A stretch of DNA of 64,000 nt from F22 sp963675625. Its GTDB lineage: Bacteria > Bacteroidota > Bacteroidia > Bacteroidales > Bacteroidaceae. Of this stretch, positions 44,696 to 52,551 are shown one piece after another (the stretch's first letter is position 1; each line of letters begins with the position of its first letter). Location of the stretch: contig OY776497.1 in the NCBI GenBank assembly GCA_963675625.1, forward strand, positions 1 to 64,000, written 5' to 3'. A program made the translations under genes and the position numbers. Under the pieces are notes generated by a model. It worked only from the letters and a program-made list of their open reading frames with translations. It ran no database searches and was not told the DNA's origin.

Positions 44696-44849
44696 AAGAG
44701 TGGCGAGCTGGCGCATAGCGCCTGAGTGGTTGAAGAGAAATAATCGTGGCGGTAGCCACACCTAGAGTTATATTACTTTTTTGTTATCAATCACTCTTGT
44801 GTTGTCAACCACTCCGGCCCTTTGGGCCACCTCGCCACTCTTTGGCGAG

Positions 44850-44895
44850 GACCTGTGCAGAGGGCTTCTGGATAGGTTAAGGCTCTGGATAGCTG
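44850..44895. repeat. 17-bp unit linker between composite repeats 4 and 5
   Basis: Contains CTGTGCAGAGGGCTT and CTGGATAGGTTAAGGCT-type units in both senses, then CTGGATAG into the next C hairpin. Confidence 0.6.
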
Positions 44896-45051
44896 CTCGC
44901 CAAAGAGTGGCGAGCTGGCGCGTAGCGCCTGAGTGGTTGAAGAGAAATAATCGTGGCGATAGCCACACCAAGAGTTATATCAGGCTTGGTGGAATCTACT
45001 GTATTGTCAACCACTCCGGCCCTTTGGGCCACCTCGCCACTCTTTGGCGAG
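44896..45051. repeat. MITE-like composite repeat, unit 5, without an IS
   Basis: Both C hairpins are intact (44896-44914 and 45033-45051), with module B, hairpin A (GTGGCGATAGCCAC) and GGCCC-TTT-GGGCC between them. 156 bp. It shows the uninterrupted form of the target. Confidence 0.85.
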
Positions 45052-45053
45052 GA

Positions 45054-45107
45054 CCTATGCAGGGTGCTAGTGGGTATTATCCTATGCAGGGTGCTAGTGG
45101 ATATTAT
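45054..45107. repeat. 27-bp direct repeat, two copies
   Basis: Units at 45054-45080 and 45081-45107 begin CCTATGCAGGGTGCTAGTGG and differ at one base. They continue the linker family on the right of unit 5. Confidence 0.85.
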
Positions 45108-45117
45108 TGTCTAGATC

Positions 45118-45150
45118 TTGTCTATATGTTGTTTATTATACGTATATTTG
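45118..45150 (+). promoter_or_regulatory. Predicted promoter of the membrane-protein/sensor operon
   Basis: TTGT (45118-45121), 21 bases, TATATTTG (45143-45150). The leader to the first gene would be about 125 bases. Confidence 0.55.
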
Positions 45151-45281
45151 CATACGTAAAATATTAATGGTTTTTGAAGTAGTAATAAATACGGTTTTAA
45201 TAGCTTGTTTTGTAATATACGAGGTGTTTAATATATTTTGTGAACGGTTTTCTATGAATTTTTGATAGTATTGTAAATCTC

Positions 45282-47342
45282 ATGTTTTTTATTTTTATTG
45301 GTTTATTAAGTGGGTACTTTTTATCGCGTGTGACGCTGAAAAGTAGGTCTCTGTCTGTGGCTTTTGCTCCTGTTTTGGGGACTATTGTGTTGGTGGCTCT
45401 GGGATATGGAGAGCACTATAAGTTGCCTGAAAATGGGTGGCTATATGGCGGGATTCTGGCGGTATTGGCTGGGATGATCGCTGTAGTGGAATATGCAGAT
45501 AAGGGGGTGCGTCGCTCTTCTAAAAGAACTCATATGGAGATATGGGAGGACGTGCTATGTGTGGTGCTGGGGGCTGTATTGTTGGCGCCAGGACTGATCA
45601 ATCATTTTTGTGCGGATGCGCCTACGCATGCGCATATTATTCAACAGATTATAAGGGAGCAGTGGCCCATTAGGGGGCTGTTTACGGATGGGGTGCCGCT
45701 GGTGTATCACTATGGCTATGATGGCGTGGTGGCGATGCTGGCGTCTGGACTGCATGTGGAGTATGTGTATGTGGTGCAGGCGATGATGATGCTTTCGGTA
45801 TGTGGCATTCTGTATGCGTTGTGCCGCTTGCTGCGTATGCGGGGGGTGCGCTTTAAAACGAGGGTCTTTGGGTTGTTTTTCTTATTTGGTTTTTCGGGTT
45901 TATCGGCTTTTTATTATAATGCGGCGACGTACTCGATGGTGCAGTTGATGCTGGGGCCTAGTGGCTTGTTTATCATCGGGATTACGACGTGGTGCTTGTC
46001 GTATATGGAGTATAGAAACAGGACTTTGGGGTGGACCGACTCGGGGGTGCTGGTGGCGGTATTGGTGGCCTTGGGGCTGTTTGCGCCTTTGTATTCGTCG
46101 GTATGTATGGCGTTGTTCTTGCTGATCTTTTTGTTTGGGGCGCTGGAGAGTGTCTTGGGCAAGAGGTGGGGCCAGGTGGCTGTGTGGGCTGCTGGATTTG
46201 CGGTGTTGTGGTTCTTCTGGCAGACGACGAAGTTGGGGATGCTACAGGTGTCGAACTATTACGAGAAGATGGTGGTGATGTGGAGCTTCCAGGTGTTTGA
46301 TTCCTGGCGGGAGGTGTGGCTGTATGTCAGGGGCAATTCGCTGCTGTTTGTGTTCTGGCTGGGTATTGTGCTGGCGGTGTATCTGCCGCTGATCAAGCAT
46401 CCGAAGCGGTTCTTGGAGGCTGCGACGCTAGATAGGTTCTTATATATAGGGGCAGGGATGGTGTGTGTGCCGTTTATATGGGTGTTTCCGTATATCAATC
46501 CGTTGGACAATTTTATCAAGATTCCGTATATCGGGATGGTGTGTTGCTTTGTGTTGCTGATGCTGCGCTATGATGGCATGAAGAAGATATGGAAGGGGGC
46601 GCTGTTTGTGATCACGGTGGCGTCGATGTATCGCATCTCGCTGACGCACAATACGGACCAGGCGGTGATTGATCACTGGCTGATGGGATATGGTGTGCCT
46701 TATCAGGCGGCGTTTATAGCGAAGATGCTGCTGGTGGCTGCTATCGTAGGGGCTATATACTGGGTGTGTGAGCGGGTGAAGGATCGCAATGTGTATGCGT
46801 GGCTGATTGTTGTGGCGTTTCTCGTCAATGGGACGGTTTTCTATGGGGATGTGGTGAGAAAATGGAATGATCTGCGTGGGCATTATACGCAGGTGCATTG
46901 TTTCCATCCTAATCTGATACGCTGGTGTGAGGGGCATCTGTCGAATAGGGATATGGTGTTTATTCCTAGGGAGGTCAATCCTGACTTCTTGCGTTATTAT
47001 AGAAGGCATTGTGCGAGTATGTATGCGCCGAAATGCTTGACGAAGCGGTTTGAGGAGGTGTCGGCGGTGGCTGGGATACCGCTGTTGAATAATGTCAATT
47101 TCAGTTATGCGGTGCTTCCGGAACTGGAGAGGCCGATCTGGGAGAAGTTTCATAGTTGGTATGTGGATGGACGGCATAGGGATGTGGCGGAATTTCATGC
47201 GAATTATTTGATTTTTGATCGAGATGAGCAGCCGGAGTATGTGGCGGATTTGATCCAGAATGGGGAAATCTGTCTGGCCAAGGAGGATATAAAGGAGAAT
47301 TGGATTGTTTATTTTATCCATAAGCCGATGACGAAGGAGTAG
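45282..47342 (+). CDS. Large integral membrane protein, GT-C glycosyltransferase-like
   Basis: 686 aa. About 12-14 hydrophobic segments over residues 1-520, then a soluble C-terminal part of about 170 residues. After the early helices comes a loop with LINHFCADAPTHAHIIQQII and VPLVYHYGYDGVVAML, the type of acidic/His loop found in GT-C enzymes using lipid-linked sugars. No exact family recognised. It could be a polysaccharide ligase or mannosyltransferase-like protein. It is first of three plus-strand genes; 80 bases separate it from the sensor gene. Confidence 0.6.
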   Translation: MFFIFIGLLSGYFLSRVTLKSRSLSVAFAPVLGTIVLVALGYGEHYKLPENGWLYGGILAVLAGMIAVVEYADKGVRRSSKRTHMEIWEDVLCVVLGAVLLAPGLINHFCADAPTHAHIIQQIIREQWPIRGLFTDGVPLVYHYGYDGVVAMLASGLHVEYVYVVQAMMMLSVCGILYALCRLLRMRGVRFKTRVFGLFFLFGFSGLSAFYYNAATYSMVQLMLGPSGLFIIGITTWCLSYMEYRNRTLGWTDSGVLVAVLVALGLFAPLYSSVCMALFLLIFLFGALESVLGKRWGQVAVWAAGFAVLWFFWQTTKLGMLQVSNYYEKMVVMWSFQVFDSWREVWLYVRGNSLLFVFWLGIVLAVYLPLIKHPKRFLEAATLDRFLYIGAGMVCVPFIWVFPYINPLDNFIKIPYIGMVCCFVLLMLRYDGMKKIWKGALFVITVASMYRISLTHNTDQAVIDHWLMGYGVPYQAAFIAKMLLVAAIVGAIYWVCERVKDRNVYAWLIVVAFLVNGTVFYGDVVRKWNDLRGHYTQVHCFHPNLIRWCEGHLSNRDMVFIPREVNPDFLRYYRRHCASMYAPKCLTKRFEEVSAVAGIPLLNNVNFSYAVLPELERPIWEKFHSWYVDGRHRDVAEFHANYLIFDRDEQPEYVADLIQNGEICLAKEDIKENWIVYFIHKPMTKE

Positions 47343-47422
47343 CGGAGAAAAATTGTGGCATTTGTTTGGTTTATAGGGGGATTTGTTCTAATTTTGGGAT
47401 CTATTACCCTAAAAATAGACTT

Positions 47423-49129
47423 ATGCTGAAATCGCACTGCTTTTTACTGCTTTTTGTGTGCTCTCTGGTGGTCTGCGCCTCTAGCAAGGAGGTGAAGGCA
47501 CAGGATCATGTAGTCAAGGTGGGCCTTGTCAAAATGGAGCCGCCGTATCTTGTCGTGAACAACGAGGGATACGGTGGCTTTTTTGTCGATGTGATCAAGA
47601 TGGTGATGGAGCAGACGCATGACGAGGTGGTATATGTGACGGGGACGAAGCAGCAGTTGGTCATGATGCTGAAGCAGGATCAGGTGGATGTGATCGTGGG
47701 GTGGTCTATGGAGGATAATCATTCGCAGATTCTACGATCGCTGCCGTTTACGGTGGGCTATCATAAGAGGCCAACGGCGGGCTATGGCATGGCGGTGGCG
47801 GTGGATCATGAGGAGTTGTTCTATCGGGTGAATCATGCGCTGGCGGTATTGGTGGATAATGGCGAGATGGAGCGTTGTGCACTCAAATGGCTGGGACGAA
47901 AGCAGGTGGGCAGACCGCATGAGGTTATGGAGAGGTATCTGTCGGTGATTGTGCGGGTGCTCGTCGTTACGGGGGCGATCTTGGCGGTGGCTGGGGTGGC
48001 TTTTCTAGTGCTGTACAGGATGGAGAAGAGAAAGAGAAGGTATGTGGTGAATCTGCTCAATACGTTGCCTTTGCCGTTGGCGGTGGTCAAGAAGGAGAGG
48101 GGGATGATTGTGCATTATTTTGAGAATGAATATATTCATCAGGCCCATTATAGGATAAGGCGGTGGACGTCGATCGAGAAGAATAAGGAGTTTGTCAATA
48201 ATTTTATGGTGGCGTATGAGATGGCGCTGAAAACGAATCAGATGATGTCGTTTGAGGATTATCGATTGGAGGATAATCCGTATACGGTGTATGTGAGTAC
48301 GTGTCTGTTTAATAATGATGTGGCGGTGGTTGAGACGATCTATGATATGAAGGAGGAAGTGCGCCTGAGACAGGAGGCGGTGGACAATGATAAGGCGATG
48401 GATGCCTTTATCGCGTCGATCAGTCACGAGGTGAGGACGCCGCTCAATAGTATCTTGGGGTTCAGCCAGTTGTTGCCGCAATTGCCCAAGGAGGATAGGG
48501 GGGAGCTGATGGAGGTGATTGATGAAAAAAGCAATCTGCTCAATAAGCTGATCAATGATATCTTGCTGTTGTCGAAGATGCAGAATGGGGCGGTGCAGTT
48601 GGTGCACGAGAAGGTGGATGTGCCGGAGTTGCTCCAGGAGGTGATCGAGTCGACCAAAAATGTGATGAACCATGACGAGACGAAGGTGGCGGTGGCGTGT
48701 GACTTGCAACGGGTGCAGGTGACGATGCATACGGACCGCCAGTTGCTGATGACGCTGCTATCGAATGCGGTGCATAATGCGCTGAAATTTACGCGTGCTG
48801 GGGAGGTGCGTGTAGGTGGGTTTATGGATGGGGAGGATCTGATCGTGTATGTGAAGGATACGGGGATAGGAATCGATAAGAAACAGGTGGCTGATATTTT
48901 TACGCCGTTTATGAAGGTGGATACGTTTACGCAGGGCACGGGTCTGGGGATGCCGCTGATGCTGGAGGTGACACGATTGCTAAAGGGGCGTATCGGGGTC
49001 TATTCGCTCTTGGATGAGGGGAGTACGTTTTATTTCAGATTGCAGACGTGTGATGAGTTGGTGTTGCCTTCGCTGGAGGGTGATGCGATGGTGTGTGAGC
49101 AAATGAAGGAGGCGGTATGGATGGACTAA
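47423..49129 (+). CDS. Hybrid sensor: truncated periplasmic-binding domain fused to histidine kinase
   Basis: 568 aa from Met 47423; the frame is open from 47366, but the signal peptide LKSHCFLLLFVCSLVVCAS begins here. The SBP_bac_3-like domain starts VKVGLVKMEPPYLVV, reaches LRSLPFTVGYHKRP and then jumps straight to GYGMAVAVDHEELFYRVNHA, so the roughly 85-residue second lobe of a normal SBP_bac_3 domain is missing. Next are a membrane segment (about 180-205), a PAS-like region, and HisKA with the phosphoacceptor in FIASISHEVRTPLNSILGF (His335). HATPase_c: TLLSNAVHNALKFT (N box), DTGIGIDKKQ (G1), FTQGTGLGMPLM (G2). The kinase core is complete. It overlaps the next gene by 13 bases. Confidence 0.85.
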   Translation: MLKSHCFLLLFVCSLVVCASSKEVKAQDHVVKVGLVKMEPPYLVVNNEGYGGFFVDVIKMVMEQTHDEVVYVTGTKQQLVMMLKQDQVDVIVGWSMEDNHSQILRSLPFTVGYHKRPTAGYGMAVAVDHEELFYRVNHALAVLVDNGEMERCALKWLGRKQVGRPHEVMERYLSVIVRVLVVTGAILAVAGVAFLVLYRMEKRKRRYVVNLLNTLPLPLAVVKKERGMIVHYFENEYIHQAHYRIRRWTSIEKNKEFVNNFMVAYEMALKTNQMMSFEDYRLEDNPYTVYVSTCLFNNDVAVVETIYDMKEEVRLRQEAVDNDKAMDAFIASISHEVRTPLNSILGFSQLLPQLPKEDRGELMEVIDEKSNLLNKLINDILLLSKMQNGAVQLVHEKVDVPELLQEVIESTKNVMNHDETKVAVACDLQRVQVTMHTDRQLLMTLLSNAVHNALKFTRAGEVRVGGFMDGEDLIVYVKDTGIGIDKKQVADIFTPFMKVDTFTQGTGLGMPLMLEVTRLLKGRIGVYSLLDEGSTFYFRLQTCDELVLPSLEGDAMVCEQMKEAVWMD

Positions 49130-50985
49130 AGAAATCAATGGGTATGAAGTGGACGATGTGGGTCTGTATGTGGATGGTGGCGCTACTGGGAGGTGGTGGC
49201 TCGGTATGGGCGCACAATGCCATTACTGGGGTGCCTAGGACGGTTTGCCTGACGCAGGAGATGCCGTATGCGTATGTCGATGGCATGGGCGATACGTGTG
49301 GACTGTATGTGGACTTGGTGGAGCAGATCTTTGCGGGCAGTGGCCTGAAGCATCGCTTGGTCTTGAAGAGGAAGCTGGAGGCGGATAGCATCGGGCAATA
49401 TGCGTGTGCGGTGGTGCCGCAGTATATTCGGGAGGAACTAAGTGATGAGGTGTGCTTGTCGAGGGTGTTGTATAGTTCGACGAGTGGGGCGCTATGTCGT
49501 GAGGACAGGGTGGTGAGTAGTGTGCTGGACTTGAAGCATTGCCGGGTGGCGGTGGCTGATAGCAACTATTACTACAAGATGATCCGTTCGTACAATGTGC
49601 CGATCAAGAAGGATGAGGTGATGGAGTATAGTAGTCTGAAGGAGGCGATCATGTTGCTGAATCTGAAGAAGTGTGATGTGGTATTGGCCGATTTTAGGTT
49701 GCTGGCGTGGTATAAGGAGCAGGAGAAGTTGAAGCATGTGGTGCTCAATGAGATCAATAGTTTACCGTATCTGTATTATTTTGTGATCTCGAAGAAGCAG
49801 TGTCCGTATATGTATGATGTCTTGAAGGAGAGTATTCAGCACATCAGGCATAGTGGCATGGTGGACGGGATGTTTGATGTGCATTTCGGCAATCCGTATC
49901 AGGAGGAGTATATGCTGGTGCGCAATCATGTGGTGCTCACGACGGGGCTGTGGCTGCTGGTGGTGGCTGGACTGGCGTGGGTGGTGCGTAAGTTGATCAG
50001 ACAGAGTAGACGGGAGAAGCGAATCTTTAGGGAGTTTACGGATCTGGTGATGAAATTGCCGCATGGTGTGGCTATGTACAAGGATGGGCAGGAGAGTCCG
50101 CTCTTGTGGAATACGCAGTATGAGGTGTTTGAGCAGAAGAAAAAAGAGAAGGAGGTGCTCTTTCTTAAGGAGGAGAGGGCGCACTTTGAATATGATTATG
50201 AGGGGTATTCGGTGTTGTTGCAGATTGATGTGACGCAGATCGAACTGGCCAAGAGTCAGGCGAAGAGGTCGTATAAGTTGAAGAAGCATTTCTTGATGAA
50301 TATGACGCAGGATCTGAGAAAACCGCTCAATGCTATCGTGGGTTATGCGTCGCTTATCGTGGATGAGGAGAAGACTAAGCGATTGAAGAAGTACTCGGAC
50401 GAGGTGGAGAAAAATACGCATGTGTTGTTGCATCTGATTGATGAGATCTTGGATTTGTCGCAGTTGCAGGCGGATGCGGGCAAGAATAGGCATCCTAGGA
50501 AGTATGACTTTGGGGATGCGGTGGAGTATCTTAAGACGCAATTTCATGATCATCTGGAGGCGTTTCATGATGGCCGTGAGGTGGAGATGGAGGTGACGAG
50601 CAACTTCAAGTCGCTGGTGTCGAATGCGGACCCTGCGAGGGTGATGAAGGTGTTGTCTAATCTGGTGAGCCATGCTTTTGAGAATACGAAGCAGGGGAAG
50701 GTGTCGGTGGACTTTCACTTTAGACAGGATATCGAACTGGTGACGATACGTATTGTGGATACGGGACGGGGGATCTCGAAGGAGGACTTGGAGATGCTCT
50801 TTGAGTCGCCGGGGGACTATGCGTATGGGTTGAGTAGTAGCTATGTGCTGGCTCTGAATATCAGTAAGCTGATCGTGGAGTATGTGGGTGGCGATATGCA
50901 GGTGACCTCGACCGAAGGTGAGGGGACGACGGTGACGATTACGTCGCAAAGCAATGGGTTGGTGAGGTATTCTCTGGAGGAATAA
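49117..50985 (+). CDS. Hybrid sensor: full periplasmic-binding domain fused to degenerate histidine kinase
   Basis: 622 aa. Signal-like segment near residues 10-32. A complete SBP_bac_3-like domain (about 38-270): PRTVCLTQEMPYAYVDGMGD, KHCRVAVADSNYYYKM, CDVVLADFRLLAWY, LPYLYYFVISKKQC, GMVDGMFDVHFG. Then a membrane segment (about 272-292) and a HisKA-like helix FLMNMTQDLRKPLNAIVGYA in which Gln398 stands where the phosphoacceptor His should be. The N box reads VLSNLVSHAFENT (His for Asn); G1 DTGRGIS is intact; the G2 region (YAYGLSSSYVLAL) is degenerate. So it probably cannot autophosphorylate. No response regulator is visible downstream. Confidence 0.85.
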   Translation: MDGLKKSMGMKWTMWVCMWMVALLGGGGSVWAHNAITGVPRTVCLTQEMPYAYVDGMGDTCGLYVDLVEQIFAGSGLKHRLVLKRKLEADSIGQYACAVVPQYIREELSDEVCLSRVLYSSTSGALCREDRVVSSVLDLKHCRVAVADSNYYYKMIRSYNVPIKKDEVMEYSSLKEAIMLLNLKKCDVVLADFRLLAWYKEQEKLKHVVLNEINSLPYLYYFVISKKQCPYMYDVLKESIQHIRHSGMVDGMFDVHFGNPYQEEYMLVRNHVVLTTGLWLLVVAGLAWVVRKLIRQSRREKRIFREFTDLVMKLPHGVAMYKDGQESPLLWNTQYEVFEQKKKEKEVLFLKEERAHFEYDYEGYSVLLQIDVTQIELAKSQAKRSYKLKKHFLMNMTQDLRKPLNAIVGYASLIVDEEKTKRLKKYSDEVEKNTHVLLHLIDEILDLSQLQADAGKNRHPRKYDFGDAVEYLKTQFHDHLEAFHDGREVEMEVTSNFKSLVSNADPARVMKVLSNLVSHAFENTKQGKVSVDFHFRQDIELVTIRIVDTGRGISKEDLEMLFESPGDYAYGLSSSYVLALNISKLIVEYVGGDMQVTSTEGEGTTVTITSQSNGLVRYSLEE

Positions 50986-51017
50986 CTGTGCTGGCTAATG
51001 ATGATTTTAAGATAACG

Positions 51018-51063
51018 AATCGCTCCCAATGTGCTGACCATACATGGCACATTGGGAGCGATT
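51018..51063. terminator. Bidirectional terminator between sensor operon and TonB_C gene
   Basis: A 17-base perfect stem (51018-51034 with 51047-51063; core CGCTCCCAATGTGC) around a 12-base loop, with further near-pairing outside. It lies between convergent genes. Confidence 0.9.
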
Positions 51064-51082
51064 ATTTCGTTATTAGCTTCGT

Positions 51083-51970
51083 CTATAGATAGAAATCTAC
51101 TGGGACGATGTAGTACACGGATACGGGGCGACTGAGGTGGTAACCTGGGGTCCATCTAGGCATGTCGCGCACGATGCGGAGTGCTTCGGCATTGAGCGAT
51201 GGATGGATGCCTCGTATGATGGTTGGACTGGTCACACGGCCATATTCGTTGACGATGAAGCGTACATATACGCGGCCTTCGATGCGTTTGCTGCGGGCAA
51301 TGTATGGGTACTGTACATGGCGACGAATGTATTTGGTCAGTTCGAGGTTGCCGCCTGGGAAAACGGGCATGGTTTCGGTGAAGTCCATCACTCGACGGTT
51401 GTGTAAGCTAGGGGCTACGGTAGGACGATGCGGTGGGCGTACTGAGGTGTCGCGCTTAAAGGTGAAGTGCAACTTGCAGGTGTGCCATGTGTCGACAGGT
51501 CGACCATCGCGACGTCCTGGTTCCCAGCGTGGGAATAGGTCTACGATGCGCAGTGCTTCTTCTTCTATGCGACGGCTACTGCTGCTGGTGACGCGGGCGT
51601 CACGGATGTATCCAGTGCGGCTGACATGGAAACGTACATAGACATAGCCTGAGTAGATGCCGCGTGAAGACATCTCACGATTGACGCTATGACGCAAATG
51701 GGTGCGCACAAAGCGGTCTAATGCAATCTGTCCACCTGGAAAGCGAGGGGCTACTTCGCGAGTTCTATGAACGGGCTTAGTGTGGTGGGTAACATGATGC
51801 ACTTTTTCGGATGCTCTCTCGGCTGTTCTTTCGGCAACGTCTTTAAGTTTTTTGAGTAATTGGCCGTGAACGGGCTGGATACTGCTTAGCGATGCTACTA
51901 GAAGGAGCATGGGCAGGAGGCGTGTCATTCTATACATACTAGTTTTGATTGGATTGAAATTTTTCTTCAT
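51083..51970 (-). CDS. Secreted protein with two TonB C-terminal domains
   Basis: 295 aa from Met 51970; the frame is open to 51997 but that start is less likely. Signal peptide RLLPMLLLVASLSSIQPVHG. Then a basic spacer with VHHVTHHTKPVHRT, and two TonB_C-like domains: APRFPGGQIALDRFVRTHLR, GYVYVRFHVSRTGYIRDARV, EEEALRIVDLFPRWEPGRRD; and TMPVFPGGNLELTKYIRRHV, GRVYVRFIVNEYGRVTSPTI, NAEALRIVRDMPRWTPG. Energy-transducing TonB needs a membrane anchor with a cytoplasmic start; here the protein seems exported, so it is more likely a periplasmic or envelope-binding relative. Own promoter upstream. Confidence 0.82.
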   Translation of the reverse strand: MKKNFNPIKTSMYRMTRLLPMLLLVASLSSIQPVHGQLLKKLKDVAERTAERASEKVHHVTHHTKPVHRTREVAPRFPGGQIALDRFVRTHLRHSVNREMSSRGIYSGYVYVRFHVSRTGYIRDARVTSSSSRRIEEEALRIVDLFPRWEPGRRDGRPVDTWHTCKLHFTFKRDTSVRPPHRPTVAPSLHNRRVMDFTETMPVFPGGNLELTKYIRRHVQYPYIARSKRIEGRVYVRFIVNEYGRVTSPTIIRGIHPSLNAEALRIVRDMPRWTPGYHLSRPVSVYYIVPVDFYL

Positions 51971-52068
51971 ACTTTCTTTTGATTTAAAATGAGACACATG
52001 TATGGTCTTATGGTCTTTTGATTAAGTATATGTAAGTATTTTGTATGAGTATGTGATGTACTCGACGA

Positions 52069-52099
52069 CAAATGTAGTAAATAATTCTCAAAATGCAAA
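52069..52099 (-). promoter_or_regulatory. Predicted promoter of the TonB_C gene
   Basis: On the minus strand TTTG (52099-52096), 19 bases, TACATTTG (52076-52069): an exact match to the Bacteroidota consensus. Leader about 90 bases. Confidence 0.75.
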
Positions 52100-52101
52100 A
52101 T

Positions 52102-52138
52102 ATAAGCACCCCAAGGACTAGGTCTTTGGGGTGCTTAT
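52102..52138. terminator. Terminator of the porin/betaine operon
   Basis: ATAAGCACCCCAA (52102-52114) pairs perfectly with TTGGGGTGCTTAT (52126-52138), directly after the end of the minus-strand gene. Confidence 0.85.
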
Positions 52139-52142
52139 TAGA

Positions 52143-52523
52143 TTAGTGAGCTGGTATCCATGAGTTGACGAGCTCTTGGTGAGCTTGGATCCATGCTTTG
52201 GCGGCATCTTCGGGTTTGTCAAACTTCTTGAAGGTGCTCATGAGGCTGGCGATGTCTTGACCGTTGCATAGGATCTTGCCCGAGGTGGGGTTGATCAGGC
52301 GGTTGAGACAACGTAGGAGGGTGGATTTACCACTACCTGATAGGCCCATCAGCACGAAGATTTCGCCTTCTTTGATCTGGAAGTTGGCGTTCTTGACGGC
52401 GATGGTGCAATCTGTTTCGCGAAGAATCTCTTCTTTGCTTTTGCCTGCTTGGAGCATCTGCATGGCTTTTTTCTTTTTGGGGCCAAAGATGAGATGCAAA
52501 TTTTGTATGTCTATTTTATTCAT
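52143..52523 (-). pseudogene. Deletion fusion of a glycine-betaine ABC ATPase start to a binding-protein end
   Basis: 126 aa. Residues 1 to about 94 are the start of a ProV/OpuAA-type ATPase (IDIQNLHLIFGPKKKKAMQM, GEIFVLMGLSGSGKSTLLRC with intact Walker A, NRLINPTSGKILCNGQDIAS). The remaining 32 residues (KKFDKPEDAAKAWIQAHQEL, VNSWIPAH) look like the C-terminus of an OpuAC/ProX-type binding protein. So the ATPase end, a permease and most of the binding protein would be missing, in a clean in-frame deletion. Signature motif and Walker B are absent, so no transport is expected. 28 bases downstream of the porin gene. Confidence 0.8.
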
Positions 52524-52551
52524 ATGTTTTCGTTTTACTTTCTGGTTTGTT

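Larger units (their letters stand above)
42900..44849. repeat. MITE-like composite repeat, unit 4, split by IS copy 4
   Basis: Opposite orientation to units 1-3: it starts with the C hairpin next to module B (42900-42906, then the IS, then TGGCGAG from 44701), GGCGCATAGCGCC, GAGTGGTTGA, hairpin A, TCAACCACTC, GGCCC-TTT-GGGCC and a second C hairpin ending at 44849. 161 bp without the IS. Confidence 0.8.

Noticed and set aside
46440..47321. 293-aa minus-strand frame opposite the membrane protein
   Set aside because: His/Arg/Ile-rich antisense shadow of the G-rich coding strand.
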